DNA of 64,000 bases from Paroedura picta (taxonomy: Eukaryota > Chordata > Lepidosauria > Squamata > Gekkonidae), in contig NC_135384.1 of assembly GCF_049243985.1 (NCBI RefSeq), positions 13,388,501-13,452,500 on the forward strand. The letters run 5' to 3'. Below the pieces are notes generated by a model. It made no database searches, had not been told where the DNA came from, and worked only from the letters and a program-made list of their open reading frames with translations. This document shows, piece by piece, positions 33,541 to 44,798 of the stretch. How positions within the stretch are numbered: position 1 is the stretch's first letter; each line of letters begins with the position of its first letter. The position numbers and the translations under genes are program-made.

Positions 33541-33914
33541 TAGTCAATACTGAGACACTACTCTTCCCCACCCCCGTAAAGTTACATCATTTTCTCTGTG
33601 TCTTTTCTTTTTTCAAAGGTTCATAGTACTTGGCTTGAAGGAAATAATTGCTAATTCCAGTAGCAATGACTGTATTCCACCTAATAGTCACACACAGGCC
33701 TATGATGCTGCCTTGGACTATCAGGGCAGTGTGAGCAATGCCAGTAGCGCATATCTTGCATCTCAGGTACAGGTCTTTTGTATCAGGTAGGGATGGAAAT
33801 GCTAGGGATTAAAGCTGGGATCTTCCAGATGCAATACCAAAAGCCTTGGTAGGAGTAACTAACTATATATAATTCTTATATTTTCCTTATATGCAGGTGG
33901 GAAGTTATGCCATC
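33541..33914. other. 5' flank of the second paired OR6/11-like gene
   Basis: The predicted splice acceptor TTTTCCTTATATGCAG ends at about 33896, 18 nt before the ATG. Nothing else recognised. Confidence 0.45.
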
Positions 33915-34898
33915 ATGATAACCGGGAATATAACTGGAGTGACTCACTTCATCATTTTGGGATTCCCGAGTCTGAAGAAAGTTGAGCTTCTTGCTTTTAT
34001 TGTGGGGTTGATTGTCTATGTCCTGACCTTGTGTGGACACTTCATAATTATTACTATAGTACGTACTGACCAACGCCTCCATACACCCATGTACTTCTTT
34101 CTCAGTAACTTCTCCTTTCTGGAGATATGGTACACCTCTAATGTTGTCCCCAAGATGCTAGAAGTCTTCTTAGACAAAAACAAAATGATTACATATGCTG
34201 GTTGCATTACCCAGCTCTATATCTTTATTACTCTAGGTACAGCAGAATGTTTCATTCTGGCAATCATGGCTTATGACCGTTACCTAGCAATATGCAACCC
34301 TCTGCGTTATCCGACTCTCATGAATAACAAATTCTGCCTTCAGTTGGCTGTATGTTCTTGGCTTGGTGCTGTCATTATCAACATTCCACCCCTTGTCTCA
34401 ATTTGTAGGCTGCCTTTTTGTGGGCCCAATGAGATCAACCACTTCTTTTGTGATGTACCTCCTTTACTGAAACTCTCTTGCTCAAATCCACACGAAGCTG
34501 AACTGTCTAGTTTCATGGTGGCCACCAGTGTCATTGTGACTTCATTCTTCCTTATTTTGGTATCTTACATCTACATCATAATCACTGTTTTGAAAATCCC
34601 CTCCTCCTCTGGGCGCCAGAAAGCCTTCTCAACTTGTGGGTCCCATCTGGCGGTGGTGGTTATTTTCTACAGCACCCTGATGTTCATGTATGTGCGTCCG
34701 ACATCCAACTTCTCTGTGGATTCTGTGAACTACAACAAAGTCATATCCATGTGCTACATTGTGATCACCCCCATGCTAAACCCAATCATTTACTGCTTCA
34801 GGAATAAGGAGGTCAAGGATGCACTATGGAAAGCAATTGGAGTGAAATGTATACTTGCAGAAAAACCAGGTAGCATCAAAAGAGAGATGATGAACTAG
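33915..34898 (+). CDS. Olfactory receptor, OR6/11-like
   Basis: An intact 327-codon receptor when started at the ATG at 33915, which aligns with the start of its paralog at 28715 (MITGNIT versus MIAGNIT). An ATG at 33891 is in frame, but it sits inside the ATATGCAG splice acceptor and would not be in the mature message. Landmarks are the sequon NIT at 5, GFPSL at 16-20, GH at 41-42 instead of GN, HTPMYFFLSNFSFLEIWYTS, Cys97, MAYDRYLAICNPLRYPTLM, INHFFCDVPPLLKLSC, KAFSTCGSHLAVV, MYVRPTSNFS and LNPIIYCFRNKEVKDAL (usual L is F). The tail after TM7 is slightly longer than its paralog's. The pair arose by tandem duplication. Confidence 0.95.
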   Translation: MITGNITGVTHFIILGFPSLKKVELLAFIVGLIVYVLTLCGHFIIITIVRTDQRLHTPMYFFLSNFSFLEIWYTSNVVPKMLEVFLDKNKMITYAGCITQLYIFITLGTAECFILAIMAYDRYLAICNPLRYPTLMNNKFCLQLAVCSWLGAVIINIPPLVSICRLPFCGPNEINHFFCDVPPLLKLSCSNPHEAELSSFMVATSVIVTSFFLILVSYIYIIITVLKIPSSSGRQKAFSTCGSHLAVVVIFYSTLMFMYVRPTSNFSVDSVNYNKVISMCYIVITPMLNPIIYCFRNKEVKDALWKAIGVKCILAEKPGSIKREMMN

Positions 34899-35661
34899 AG
34901 CTGCCGATAAGAATGGCATATTCAGCAAATTTGAAGGGAAGGTGAAAATGGAGAAGATAAGGCAGGAGATATGTGTTTTAAATCAACAAATCAAATAAGT
35001 TATTAGATTACATAATAGCTTTCCTAGAAAATCTAGCTTCATTTTACGTGCTTTTCTATAGCTTTCCCTGCTTTATCAGTTTAACTAACCACTTAACACA
35101 ATGTTATCCCTTCCCTTTTTATCTTCCCTTTATCATGACCAGTTTGCCTCTTTGCTCAATGGTAAAGTAGGTATATGGCAAAGTGCTTGTTGTTGCAAAG
35201 CTTGGAGCACCAACCTCATTGAGGTATACTTTACAGGTCTTTCTTTTTACTGCTGTTGTATTAGGTTTATTGATAAAGCCCTAGCTCTGGGTAGAACCAG
35301 CAGTCTAATAATAGGTGGGATGTAGCCATCTTTTCAATACATTTTGCCCAATTCATCCCTTGATTGAAGCCCCTGTTACATATAACTTCTAAACTTGTAT
35401 GTCCTATGATCTTTTTCATGGCTTCTCTCTGTTTCACAAGTTGAAAAGCTGGATTCAACTCTGTGTGTTTGCACTGCATCCCCACTATCTGGTGTACAAA
35501 GAATCCTACCCTGGGCAGGACTTTTTCAAATATTATTGTCATATTTTAATGTATGAATTGGTAGCAATATAATAAGAATGAAGTGGTCTAATCAGCATAG
35601 CTCATGGCACAATATATTAAACTTCAAAGCACCATAAGTCTTGTTCTTGCTTTCATTATAA
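34899..35661. other. 3' flank, nothing recognised
   Basis: No gene or named repeat seen. Confidence 0.4.
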
Positions 35662-35663
35662 AA

Positions 35664-35700
<37 letters not shown>
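35662..35700. repeat. (TA)n microsatellite
   Basis: About 18 TA repeats. Confidence 0.95.
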
Positions 35701-35704
<4 letters not shown>

Positions 35705-35794
35705 AAATAGTTATATTATTACCCAAATATTGTTGATGCAATTTTTTTTATTTCAATTGCAAATTATAGAGGGATGTTTGGTAGCTAAGCTCTG

Positions 35795-36410
35795 CGAGTA
35801 TAAAAGTGGCCGTCACCGTCACTTCAGCAGTATGCTGACTGCAGTAGTGGGGGTCTCCGGGCCAGAAGAGGAGATGGTACAGTAGCATCGGACAGGGCCT
35901 GGTGGGCTTGCCAGGCTAATGGCCATAGCTATTCTCCACCCTTGTGTGAAGGAGGCATTGCAGTGGGACGGATTGGGGCTGTATCAGGTGCCCGTATAAG
36001 GAGAAGCATTCAGAGGCCTTTTTTCTCCTCCTCACCAGACTGTTTCCCACCCTCCTGCCTGAATTGCAGGTTCTGATTGTGCAGTATTAATTTTACTGTC
36101 AGTTACATTGTTTCATTTATTGTCATTTGTCCCAGCTGGAGGTTATGCGAGGGGGGGGGTCCTTTTAAGGCTGAGCCCACACCTGTGTGCTGATGCCTAC
36201 AGGGTTCCTGCCACCAGCCACCTTTCCATTGCCCAGCAGGCCTGGTGGTTAGGGGGACTTTGACCTGGGACATGGTATGCTGATATGGTGGTCTTCCTTG
36301 TAGTCCACTGGCCACAAGAGGGTGGGATCCACCCGAGGTTCATCAATATTCATTTGCATAACAATAAAGGTGTGGCTTATTTTACTGCCAAGAATTGTGC
36401 CAGTGGCCTC
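35795..36410 (+). mobile_element. LTR-like fossil, sense (family unassigned)
   Basis: It has TATA-like elements (GAGTATAAAAGTGG near 35800; GTATAAGGAGAAGC near 35995) and, about 370-560 nt on, AATAAAGGTGTGGC followed by ACTGCCAAGAATTGTG. The order and end motif match the other LTR-like copies. No internal region seen. Confidence 0.5.
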
Positions 36411-37018
36411 TGTACAGCTCAGAATATAGCACACTGCCATGCAACCTGATTCCTTTCACGTTTTTCACTGTGAGTACTTTGATTATCCTGAAATTGGTGG
36501 GTCCCTTGATTATACTGAAACTGGTCGCCAATAAGGAATATGAAGAGTCGTGCCTACCCCAGAAAACATTTCCTTTCATGGCAAATAGCCTTGGCAACTT
36601 CATGCAAATTCATTGCATTTTGGGGAACCACAACACCCATCAATCACCATGCTGAACATGGTGGTCAGTTGTCAAATTCAGAGCTTTATATTCTGATGAG
36701 TTGTACCTGCCAGAGACAACCATAGCTTCCAATGGAAACACTGTGGAGGATAGTGGGTATTACACCAGTTAGGATTTTCCAATTCCCTTTTAGTATGGCA
36801 ATATAGCTTGCAAGAGCATTCTGAAATAGAAGTCAAATGTTGAGATTCCTAGCTTTAATTTCGGAGGTGTAACAAATGCCACAGATGGATAGACTGACAG
36901 AGAGACAGATAAAACTTTTTATTGAAATAAATACAATTTCCTGCTCCCTTGTAACCAATGTTCCCCTCTAAACGAATGCTGCATTTTCATCCATTGTGTA
37001 CAAAATGTATAAAATGAC
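36411..37018. other. Intergenic, nothing recognised
   Basis: No gene or named repeat seen. Confidence 0.4.
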
Positions 37019-37225
37019 ATACCCTGACCTGGATGGCCCAGTCAACCCCAGCTCATAAGATCTTGGATGCTAAGCAGGGTTGGCCCTGGTTACTATTTGG
37101 ATGGAAGAATACCCAGGAATTCCAAGATTGCTATACAGAGGAAAGTAATGGCAAATCACCCCTTAAACCCTATGGCGTCCCTATAACTCAACTGTGAATT
37201 GAAAGCACATTGCACACAAACACAC
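37019..37225 (+). mobile_element. 5S rRNA-derived SINE
   Basis: The head matches the 3' two thirds of vertebrate 5S rRNA, including its internal promoter: GATCTTGGATGCTAAGCAGG, then CCTGGTTACTATTTGGATGG, then CCCAGGAATTCCAAGATTGC. It continues into a SINE body (GTAATGGCAAATCACCCC) and a CGTCCCTATAACTCAACTGTGA end, so it is a mobile element and not a 5S gene. Confidence 0.8.
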
Positions 37226-37339
37226 ACAACGGTATTGAAATGCTTTAAAATCATTTGTAGATAACAGTAATGAAAATGGATCAAAACACCTGAAACACAG
37301 ATCAAATCAAAAAGGGACTATGGGAACATCCCAGGAGAA

Positions 37340-37485
37340 GAACGGGATGGCAGTCTTCAAGCAAAGGTTGGGTACACACTTTTCTTGGATGCTTTAGGAT
37401 GCTTAGGGCTGGTCCTGTGTTGAGCATGGGGTTGGACTAGATGGCCTGTATGGCCCCTTCCAACTCTATGATTCTATGATTCTAA
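37340..37485 (+). mobile_element. CR1 LINE 3' end
   Basis: GGCAGTCTTCAAGCAAAGGT...GGTTGGACTAGATGGCCTG...TATGATTCTATGATTCTA, the complete CR1 terminus with two ATTCTATG units. Confidence 0.92.
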
Positions 37486-37546
37486 GAATAAAAAGTCAGT
37501 TTGATTGGAGAATAAGCATTTTTTTTAGTGCAAGCTTTTCCGTAGC

Positions 37547-37815
37547 CAAGTGTGTTGTCATGGTTAAGAGCGGTGGCTTCTAATCTGACGAGCCGGGTTT
37601 GATTTCCCACTCTTCCACACGCTGCCAACTGGTGACCTTGAGCTCCTCACAGCCCTGATTGTGTTGTTCTGACTGAACAGTCCTGTCAGAAGCTCTTTGA
37701 GCCTCACCTACCTCATAGGGTCTCTGTTGTAGTGAAAGGAATGGAAGGTGATTGCAACTTGATTTGAGACTCTTTTCGGTAGTGAAAAATGGGGTATAAA
37801 AAACAACTCTTCTTT
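37547..37815 (+). mobile_element. tRNA-derived SINE
   Basis: Same family as 12271-12543. It has a tRNA-like head (TGGTTAAGAGCGGTGGCTT, GGGTTTGATTTCC) and ends TTTGAGACTCTTTTCGG...CAACTCTTCTTTTTC. Confidence 0.83.
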
Positions 37816-37819
37816 TTCT

Positions 37820-37960
37820 TCTCCTTCAAAGCCAGTGAGATGTAGCAGATAGAATATCATACTTGGATTTGGTAGACCCAGGTTTAAATCCCTACTCTCA
37901 ACCGGTCACACACTCTCAGCCTAACCTACCTCACAGGGTTGTTTGGGCAAAATCAAATGC
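37820..37960 (+). mobile_element. tRNA-derived SINE fragment
   Basis: A second head-like unit (CAGGTTTAAATCCCTACTC, B-box-like) followed by CCTAACCTACCTCACAGGGTTG. Truncated. Confidence 0.6.
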
Positions 37961-38011
37961 AAACTTCCACTACTATGCCAACAATTTAGAACGATTTATA
38001 CGTAGTATTTA

Positions 38012-38932
38012 TTATTTGCTTCCAAATATTTTCCCAAGAGCCTTTTTCACTTCCTTATTTTTCAGACTATAGATAATCGGGTTTAACATGGGAGTCAAAA
38101 TACTGTACTGAATGGAGAAGACCTCATCCAGTGTTATGGAAGAGATTTTGCTGGGTTTCATGTACTGTGTCATTCCCGTCATATATAAAAGGCCCACCAC
38201 AATAAGGTGGGAGCTACAGGTAGAGAAGGCTTTGCTCCTGCCCTCTGCAGAGTGAATCTTCAGGATGGTGGAGATTATGTGAATATAGGAGACAAGAGTT
38301 GGCAGGAAGGATCCCAGCCCAAAAATTGCTACAGAAGAAAAAAGAATCGCATTATTCAGAAACGTGTCAGAACAAGATGATTTGAGCAGTGGCGGAAGTT
38401 CACAGCTAAAGTGTCTGATTTCAGGCAAGTTGCAGAACTGTACAGTTAATGTTGGCACTGTGTTTATAATTGCAAAAAGAGCTCCCATTATCCATGCACC
38501 CATCACCAAGTACGTGCAGATGGCTTTGTTCATGATCACAATGTAGTGCAACGGGTGACAGACAGCAGTGTATCTGTCATAAGCCATTGCAGAAAGGATG
38601 AAGACTTCTGTGACACTCAACAGAAGGCTAAAAAACATTTGTGTGAGGCAGCCAACAAAGGATATCGTATTCTGCTTTGTCAGCAGATCCGCCAACATCT
38701 TAGGGACAATGTCAGTAGAATAACAGATGTCAACAAAAGACAGGTGAGACAGAAAAAAATACATGGGTGTGTAAAGCGATGGATCCATTCTCATAACCAG
38801 AATGATTGTCAGGTTGCCTGATAACGTGATTAGGTAAATGACAGAGAATACCAAGAAGAAGAAAATCTGTAGCTGAGGGTCCTTGGAAAGCCCCAAGAAA
38901 ATAAACTCTGAAGCACTGGTTTGGTTTTCCAT
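38012..38932 (-). CDS. Olfactory receptor, OR8S-like
   Basis: An intact 306-codon odorant receptor. Landmarks are the sequon NQT at residue 3, GN at 39-40, YTPMYFFLSHLSFVDICYST from 54, Cys95, MAYDRYTAVCHPLHY from 116, RHFSCELPPLLKSSCSDTF in loop 2, KAFSTCSSHLIVV at TM6 and LNPIIYSLKNKEVKKAL at TM7. SCELP...SCSDTF and SIQYSILTPMLNPIIYSL place it with OR8S1-like receptors in my memory. The ATG follows a strong acceptor (TTTTTCTTTTTCAG) by 14 nt. It belongs to the same broad clade as the four tandem paralogs to its right but points the other way, so it may be the older relative of that array. Confidence 0.95.
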   Translation of the reverse strand: MENQTSASEFIFLGLSKDPQLQIFFFLVFSVIYLITLSGNLTIILVMRMDPSLYTPMYFFLSHLSFVDICYSTDIVPKMLADLLTKQNTISFVGCLTQMFFSLLLSVTEVFILSAMAYDRYTAVCHPLHYIVIMNKAICTYLVMGAWIMGALFAIINTVPTLTVQFCNLPEIRHFSCELPPLLKSSCSDTFLNNAILFSSVAIFGLGSFLPTLVSYIHIISTILKIHSAEGRSKAFSTCSSHLIVVGLLYMTGMTQYMKPSKISSITLDEVFSIQYSILTPMLNPIIYSLKNKEVKKALGKIFGSK

Positions 38933-38984
38933 TTGTTTTTAGCTATCTGAAAAAGAAAAAGGGTGCAGTGCAAAAGAGCTATCA

Positions 38985-39870
38985 CCATTTCCTGCAGCAG
39001 TGAATTCCATAGGCTAATTACTCTTTGGGTGAAAAATTACATACTTTTATCTGCTCTGCGCCTACTGCTCCTTAATTTCATTTAGGCTCATGAGCTATTT
39101 CACTGCTAATTTCCAGCTCCAAATAATTAATGAACAAGTTAGAAAGCAGCGGACCTAGTACTGACCCTGTAATACTGCCACTGTGAAAACTACCCAGTGA
39201 TAATCATCTCTCTCATTGATACTCATACTCTCTGTGTCCCATTAATTAACCAGTTGTTGATCCACAAGAGGACTTATCCTCCTATTCCATGACTGCTGAG
39301 GTTACTTAGGAGGCTTTGATGAGGAACTTTATCAAAAGCTTTCTGGAGATCTGGGTAAACCAGGTTCTGTTTACAAGATCTACCAGGTCACCCTTGTCCA
39401 CATGTTTGTTCCCTCCCTCAAAGAACTCTAAAAGGTCAGTGAGACAAGATCTTCCCTTAAAGAACCAATACTGATTCTTCCTCAGTAGCTTTTGTTCATC
39501 AATGTGCCTAATCATTCTATCATTAATAATGGATTCCACTGACATACCTAATGCTGAACTGACCAGCCTGTAATTTCCTGGAACTTCACTCGAACCCATT
39601 TTATTTTATTTTTTAAAGAGGAAAGTTACATTAGCTACCTTCCAGTCCTCTGGTATGGAGGAAGATCTTAGTGATTGTATATTTTTTCATCAGGAGATCC
39701 AAAAGTTCATATTTGAGTTCATTCAGAACTCTTGGGTGTTCATCAGCTGTAAGGCCTTCTCTCTTGTCACCTCCATCTGACTCAAGCCTTTCCACATCCC
39801 TTTTGAAATTGGTGGTCCTGGAGTGGGCGAGGACCTCCCATCTTCCACAGTGAAGACAGAGGCAACCCCC
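38985..39870 (-). mobile_element. Old CR1-type LINE, reverse-transcriptase region
   Basis: On the minus strand the pieces encode reverse-transcriptase-like text: QKLLRKNQYWFFKGRSCLTDL, HVDKGDLVDLV, and SRKLLIKFLIKAS in place of a KAFDKVPH.LL.KL motif. It is diverged, with breaks. Confidence 0.75.
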
Positions 39871-39884
39871 CTTTTAAAATGAAA

Positions 39885-40050
39885 CATGGTTGTGTTGTCC
39901 TAATTATATAAGTGCTAAACATAGTATTATGGCCACTATTTCCAACCAGTGCTATGATGTTTACATCTCTCACCAGGTCTTGAGTATTACTTGGGATCAA
40001 ACTCATAATTGCCTCCTCCCTTGTAGGTTTTGTGACCATCTTATCCATGG
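39885..40050 (-). mobile_element. Old CR1-type LINE, second segment
   Basis: TAAATGCTAAAC-like ATAGTATTATGGCCACT...CTCACCAGGTCTTGAGTATT matches 52060-52180. The same antisense LINE region is present twice in the window. Confidence 0.55.
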
Positions 40051-40099
40051 CACAGTTGTTGAGAGTATGTGGTTAACCCAACCTCTTTCTCCTAACTGG

Positions 40100-40775
40100 A
40101 ACATATATTGACAGAATCAATGTATTGATGGGGTCCTCAGCAGATGATTAAATATGGGACATGCCCTTTAAGATGGGACACGAGCACCACTTTACTGTGT
40201 TGTACACTTAACACTAGTTAACACAATTACAGGAACTTGTAATAGTGGTCATCAGATATGACCATTTTTTAAACGGATGGATGAGCTTACCTGATGTGGT
40301 CACAAGCTGTAGGATGGAACAGCACATCCTCTACAGTGAACATTTAAGACAGAAGTATGTAAAACGAACCCTGTCCTTAATCCTGATAGAATCCATGAGT
40401 TCTTTCAAATATTGGCTTGATAGAATGCATTGTGATTATATGTTCTCTGTTTTGTGAGAAAGTTATTCCCCAGCCAAGCAAGGAAAAATGATCTCTCAGA
40501 GGAAATGACTATTTCCACCTGGAATTATTCCTTCATATCTCTCTTTGTTAAATGATCAACATATTATAATCAGCAGGTCTTATTTACATTTATATCACAA
40601 TTGTGCCAATGGAGCCCTAGTTTAAAAATGCTAAAAGCACATACCATAGGTCACATTTGTTTGCCCAACTTTGTTTTTCCTGCCAAGGATCTCAGGCATT
40701 GCTTGCCAGAACACATTTGGCAAACAAGAGTAATTGAAATAGATGGATCATTGAATTCCAAGAGTTTGTAGGCAT
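40100..40775. other. Intergenic, nothing recognised
   Basis: No gene or named repeat seen. Confidence 0.4.
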
Positions 40776-41275
40776 ACAAACTGGATGCCTGAAGGACCGC
40801 CTCTCAACCTACACTCCTCAAAGTACCTTGTGCTCTACTGCATCCAACCCAAGGAAGCCCGCTTGACCTCAACCAGGGTCAGAGCTTTCTCCATTCTGGC
40901 CCTCATCTGGTGGAACAAGCTCCCAGAGGAGATCAGGGCCCTGACAAAACCTAAACAGTTCCACAGGGCCTGCAAAAGGGAGCTCCTCCACCAGGCATTT
41001 GGTTGAGGTCGACCCAAACCACCGCTTCCAATTGGCCCCCAAGCCCCCCCCCCTACGACTGACAATAATCGACTCCCAGTAAGAGTTGAGCTGAGGCTCT
41101 TGCAATTTCTATTTTATAACGTTATTGTTATGATCTTAGTTATTATTGTTATAATGTTATTACTGTTATCACCTGTTACCATATGTTATTGGAATTTTTT
41201 TCTTTTTTCTGTAAACCGCCCTGAGCCCTCAGGGAGGGCGGTATATAAATATAATAATAAATAATAAATAAATAG
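40776..41275 (+). mobile_element. L2 LINE 3' end
   Basis: It encodes the L2 C-terminus (ARLTSTRVRAFSILALIWWNKLPEEIRAL then FHRACKRELLHQAFG, seen as two blocks). The 3'UTR ends in GTAAACCGCCCTGAGCCCTC and an AATAATAAATAAATAA tail. Confidence 0.9.
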
Positions 41276-41424
41276 ATAAATACTGTGGTCAGATATCCAT
41301 TTATGGCCTAGATACTCATGGATCAGTTGGCTGTCATACAGCTGGTTGTAAGTCACTAAATAATGTATGTATAGAAAACAGTGAAGAAAATTTGTCCAAA
41401 GAAGCAGAACTGCTAATACAGGCC

Positions 41425-41620
41425 ATTGAGAAATGCTAACCCACAAGACAGATACAACTAATGGTCTGAAGCGGCAGAACAACATTTGAGTCCAGTGGAA
41501 AATTAACCGCAACAAAGTTATAGTCAAGGTATAAGCTTTTATGTGTTTACACACTTCCTCAAATGCAATGAAATGGGAATTACCAGTCCATGCACGTAGG
41601 TAGAGGGTGAGCAGAAGTAG
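41425..41620 (-). mobile_element. Penelope-like tail, antisense
   Basis: GGTCTGAAGCGGCAGAAC...GAGTCCAGTGGAAAATTAAC...GTATAAGCTTTTATGTG, the reverse of the tail near 30500. The same copy recurs at 56465-56640 through duplication. Confidence 0.6.
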
Positions 41621-41659
41621 TAGAAAAAGAGAACCTGTATTTTTGAACCCTGAAAAAGT

Positions 41660-41835
41660 TTCAAACAGGCTTACAATTGCCTACCCTTCCTCTCCCCACA
41701 ACAGACCCTGTGAGGTAGGTGAGACTGAGTAACAAAAACTATGACTGGCCCAAAGTCATTCAGCTGGCTGCATGTGGAAAAGGAGGGCCGATTCAAATCC
41801 CATTCTCCAGACTCTTAACCACTACCAGCTGACTC
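41660..41835 (-). mobile_element. tRNA-derived SINE, antisense
   Basis: GCTTACAATTGCCTACCC...CCTGTGAGGTAGGTGAG...GGCCCAAAGTCATTCAGCTGG, ending in the reversed tRNA head. In unit D the counterpart (56695-56755) is cut short by a deletion. Confidence 0.75.
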
Positions 41836-42079
41836 TCTGTAGTATGAAAATCAGTTGTCATTCTGGGAGACCTCCAAGCTTCACATGGAGGTTAGCAACT
41901 GAAGCTGAAAAATCAATAGCTGATATTTTGTGCCAGACGTAAGTTCAAGCCTTCCTTAAATTTAATGAATTGCCTCAGAGATGACCAAGCCGACATAAAG
42001 GCTGCTGATATACACTTAACAATTCAGTTTCCAAGTGCAAACCATTATTCCTCTGGGCCTTACTAAGAACTTGTAACAT

Positions 42080-42615
42080 TTTGACTGATTATGCATGGCA
42101 CCGGCTGTGCTGGGCTGCTGCCTGGTCCTTGTGGTGGGGTAGTATGCCCCACCGCATCCCGAGAACACATGGCGGATGGAATTTCCTGGCACACATGGAC
42201 TGCCCTGATGTAGTGCATGCACACAGTCAACACCAGAGCTTGGAAAGCCCAGCATACTATGGCAGGGGGCAGCGGCCAATGGGGGTGGCAGGGGGGAGCC
42301 CAGCATGCTGTGGCAGTGGCAGGGGGGAGAGGGGGTATAGGGCCCCACCACATGGTGCCCCACCCGCGTGGGGGTGGAAGAATTCCCCATCCAACTCTGT
42401 GGCTCTACGAAGCTGACAGGGGCATTTGGTGTCCCTGCAAGGCCACAGATGGTGCCTGAAGCAGCAAACAATATGTGGGAGTTTCCTCATTCGCTTATCA
42501 TGGGCCATCCAGGGAACTGTGCTGGGCCAGGCTTGGGTTGGCAGCAGCATCATGCATAATCAGGAATTAGCCCCGCTGCCTGCTGCCACCACACCGTGCA
42601 TAATTGTTCATAAGG
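42080..42615. repeat. GC-rich block, possible non-autonomous DNA element
   Basis: The ends are loosely inverted (GATTATGCATGGCACCGG and the reverse of CACACCGTGCATAATTG). Inside, a CCCAGCAT...TGGCAG...GGGG unit of about 60 bp is repeated. The overlapping open frames here are composition artefacts. Confidence 0.4.
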
Positions 42616-43466
42616 CTGTATCCCACTGGCTGGTCTGTTGGTGAAAGAAAAGGGATGGATCCCCTTTTTGTAAGGTTCAGAATTGCACCTGTGGACCCTT
42701 AACTTTGTATCCTAGGGGAGGGCTCTTGGCTGTTGTACTTTGTATCTAGCACTGAAGAGATGGAGAGTTCCAGGCAATATCCTTCAGTAAATGAAAATCT
42801 ATACTGAAATAACATTTATTCTATACTACTTTCATTGACACTTGACACTCATCCCAAGATTGGCCAAAAAGAACAAGAAGAAAGAAAAAAACAATAAAAG
42901 AACACGAAGATCAGTCTAGGGGTACATTGCTTCTTTGTGTCGGGGAACATGGAATACATGGTTTTCTAGGTTCTCTCACACCGTGAAATGCAGTGTTCTG
43001 TTCTGTTTCCACAGGGAATAATTAAGAATTTCAGGCAGGCTTTTAAATGTATCTGCAAAGCAGATCTGGGATCCTCATGATCAGTAGCAGTCCCCAATGA
43101 AACAAGCTGCTGGATAAATACATTTATGACGACTCATTTTTGTTACAGTATACAGAACTATGTGGCAACTCATTCTCCTTGCAAGCTACAGAAAGCTATT
43201 TCATTACTAGTAGAACTTGTACTATCAGAAGATGTACTTGTAGAAGATATAGAAGACTCAAATGAACACAAGGAAGTATGCCTCATTCTCAGTTTATGAG
43301 GCAAAAATTGGAGTCCTTCAAGAGAAAGTTTGCAATCCTTAAAGGAATGAGCACAGTGAGTCTGCTTATGTTTACTGTAATGACTGAAAAATTACTAAAG
43401 AGTACATGAGAGATGCCGCTGTTAATATTGACTTCAGGGTTGAAGAAGGATTGGGGTGACCACTGC

Positions 43467-43561
43467 TTGAGGATGCTTTGGGCTTATCCTGCGTTGAGCA
43501 GGGGGTTGGACTAGATGGCCTGTATGGCCCCTTCCAACTCCATGATTCTATGATTCTAAAT
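43467..43561 (+). mobile_element. CR1 LINE 3' end, unit A only
   Basis: GAGGATGCTTTGGGC...GGTTGGACTAGATGGCCTG...ATGATTCTATGATTCTA is inserted between GACCAC and AATCACCAC. Units B and D have the uninterrupted sequence (GACCAC.GTGCAAATCACCAC), so this insertion came after the duplications. Confidence 0.9.
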
Positions 43562-43749
43562 CACCACACTGAAAAGTATCTTAGACTGGAGACTTCTTCT
43601 CTGCCTTACTTAAGTTTTAGAAATGTTTGGGAGAAAAAAGGGCATTGGACACTTCCCTGAGCTCCTTGATCAAAGGATGGGATAAAGGTGTAATATGTAG
43701 CTAAAGAGGCATCTTCTTTATTTTTCAGCAAAACTGTAAACTGTAAAGG

Positions 43750-44336
43750 GGGGACATCCCTTGCTTTTTGGAAAGCCAAACCGGACTGGGCTTTATTTCA
43801 GGACGGGACGCCGGTGCCAGGTTTGTTTAGAATGAGGGTCTCCAGGGTTAATGTTAGAAAAGGAAGGAACTTATGCTTTCTGCTTTCAGTGGTTTTGGCC
43901 ATGAGGTCTTTGAAAGCCAACCTGGCATCATTATCGGCTGAGGCGGGGCATCGGCCAGGGCCCAGGGATTCTGACAGGCCCCCTGGGCAGCAGCCTCCTC
44001 ACCTCCTCTGCCTGACTTGCCTTGTCACCAACCTCCTGCCTTATTTATTTGGTATTGTCGTTTGCCAATGCCCCTTGCCATTCGGCATTCTGTGTATACA
44101 ACGATATAGGCTAGATATCAGGAAAAAAAATTTTCACAGTCAGAGTAGTTCAGCAGTGGAACAGGCTGCCTAAGGAGGTAGTGAACTCCCCCTCACTGGC
44201 AGTCTTCAAGCAAAGGTTGGATAAAAACTTTTCTTGGATGCTTTAGGATGCTTTGGGCTGATCCTGCATTGAGCAGGGGGTTGGACTAGATGGCCTGTAT
44301 GGCCCCTTCCAACTCTATGATTCTATGATTCTATGA
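43750..44336 (+). mobile_element. Composite insertion ending in a CR1 3' end, unit A only
   Basis: The last part (44097-44336) is a standard CR1 terminus. The first 350 bp are GC-rich and unassigned. Units B and D read straight through (AAACTGTAAACAGTGCATGC), so the whole block entered unit A after duplication. Confidence 0.8.
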
Positions 44337-44798
44337 AACTTTGCATGCTATTTCAAAGAAAGAACAGAACTTGCATGATCATTGTAATGTATGTTTTATG
44401 CTGTTAAATGATGGCAGAATAGCTTCCTTTCACGTTATAACAATAAAAAAGGATTGTTTTGCAATATTCTGGAATGTATAATCATTATCACAGGGATGCA
44501 GAAAGCCATGAAACACAAGCTTTTAAACTCCCCTAGACTACCATAATGTGTTGATTCCCAGCAATCTCTAGGAGATATCTGAAGAACTTGCTAGGAAACA
44601 CAATTGTTTTCTGAAGGCTGTTTACAATTTTTATAAAATTGTGTGGATGTTTGCCTTACTAAGTACCTCCATGTTATTCACACAGTTGTAATTTAGGTGA
44701 AATTGGATGACAAATTTATCATGCTACAAAAAATGTTCTTCTGTTATATTCAGAGGGATACTTTTCATATAGGCTGTTTTCTCCTTTCCATAGGTCAC

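Noticed and set aside
33891-33914. Eight-residue N-terminal extension of the second paired OR6/11-like gene
   Set aside because: The ATG is part of the ATATGCAG acceptor. The paralog starts at the equivalent of 33915.
37019-37225. Possible functional 5S rRNA gene
   Set aside because: Only the 3' two thirds match, with several changes, and the sequence continues into a SINE-like body.
42016-42644. Several overlapping open frames of 60-150 codons on both strands
   Set aside because: They lie in a GC-rich repetitive block with internal duplication. No domain, conserved start or codon pattern supports a protein.
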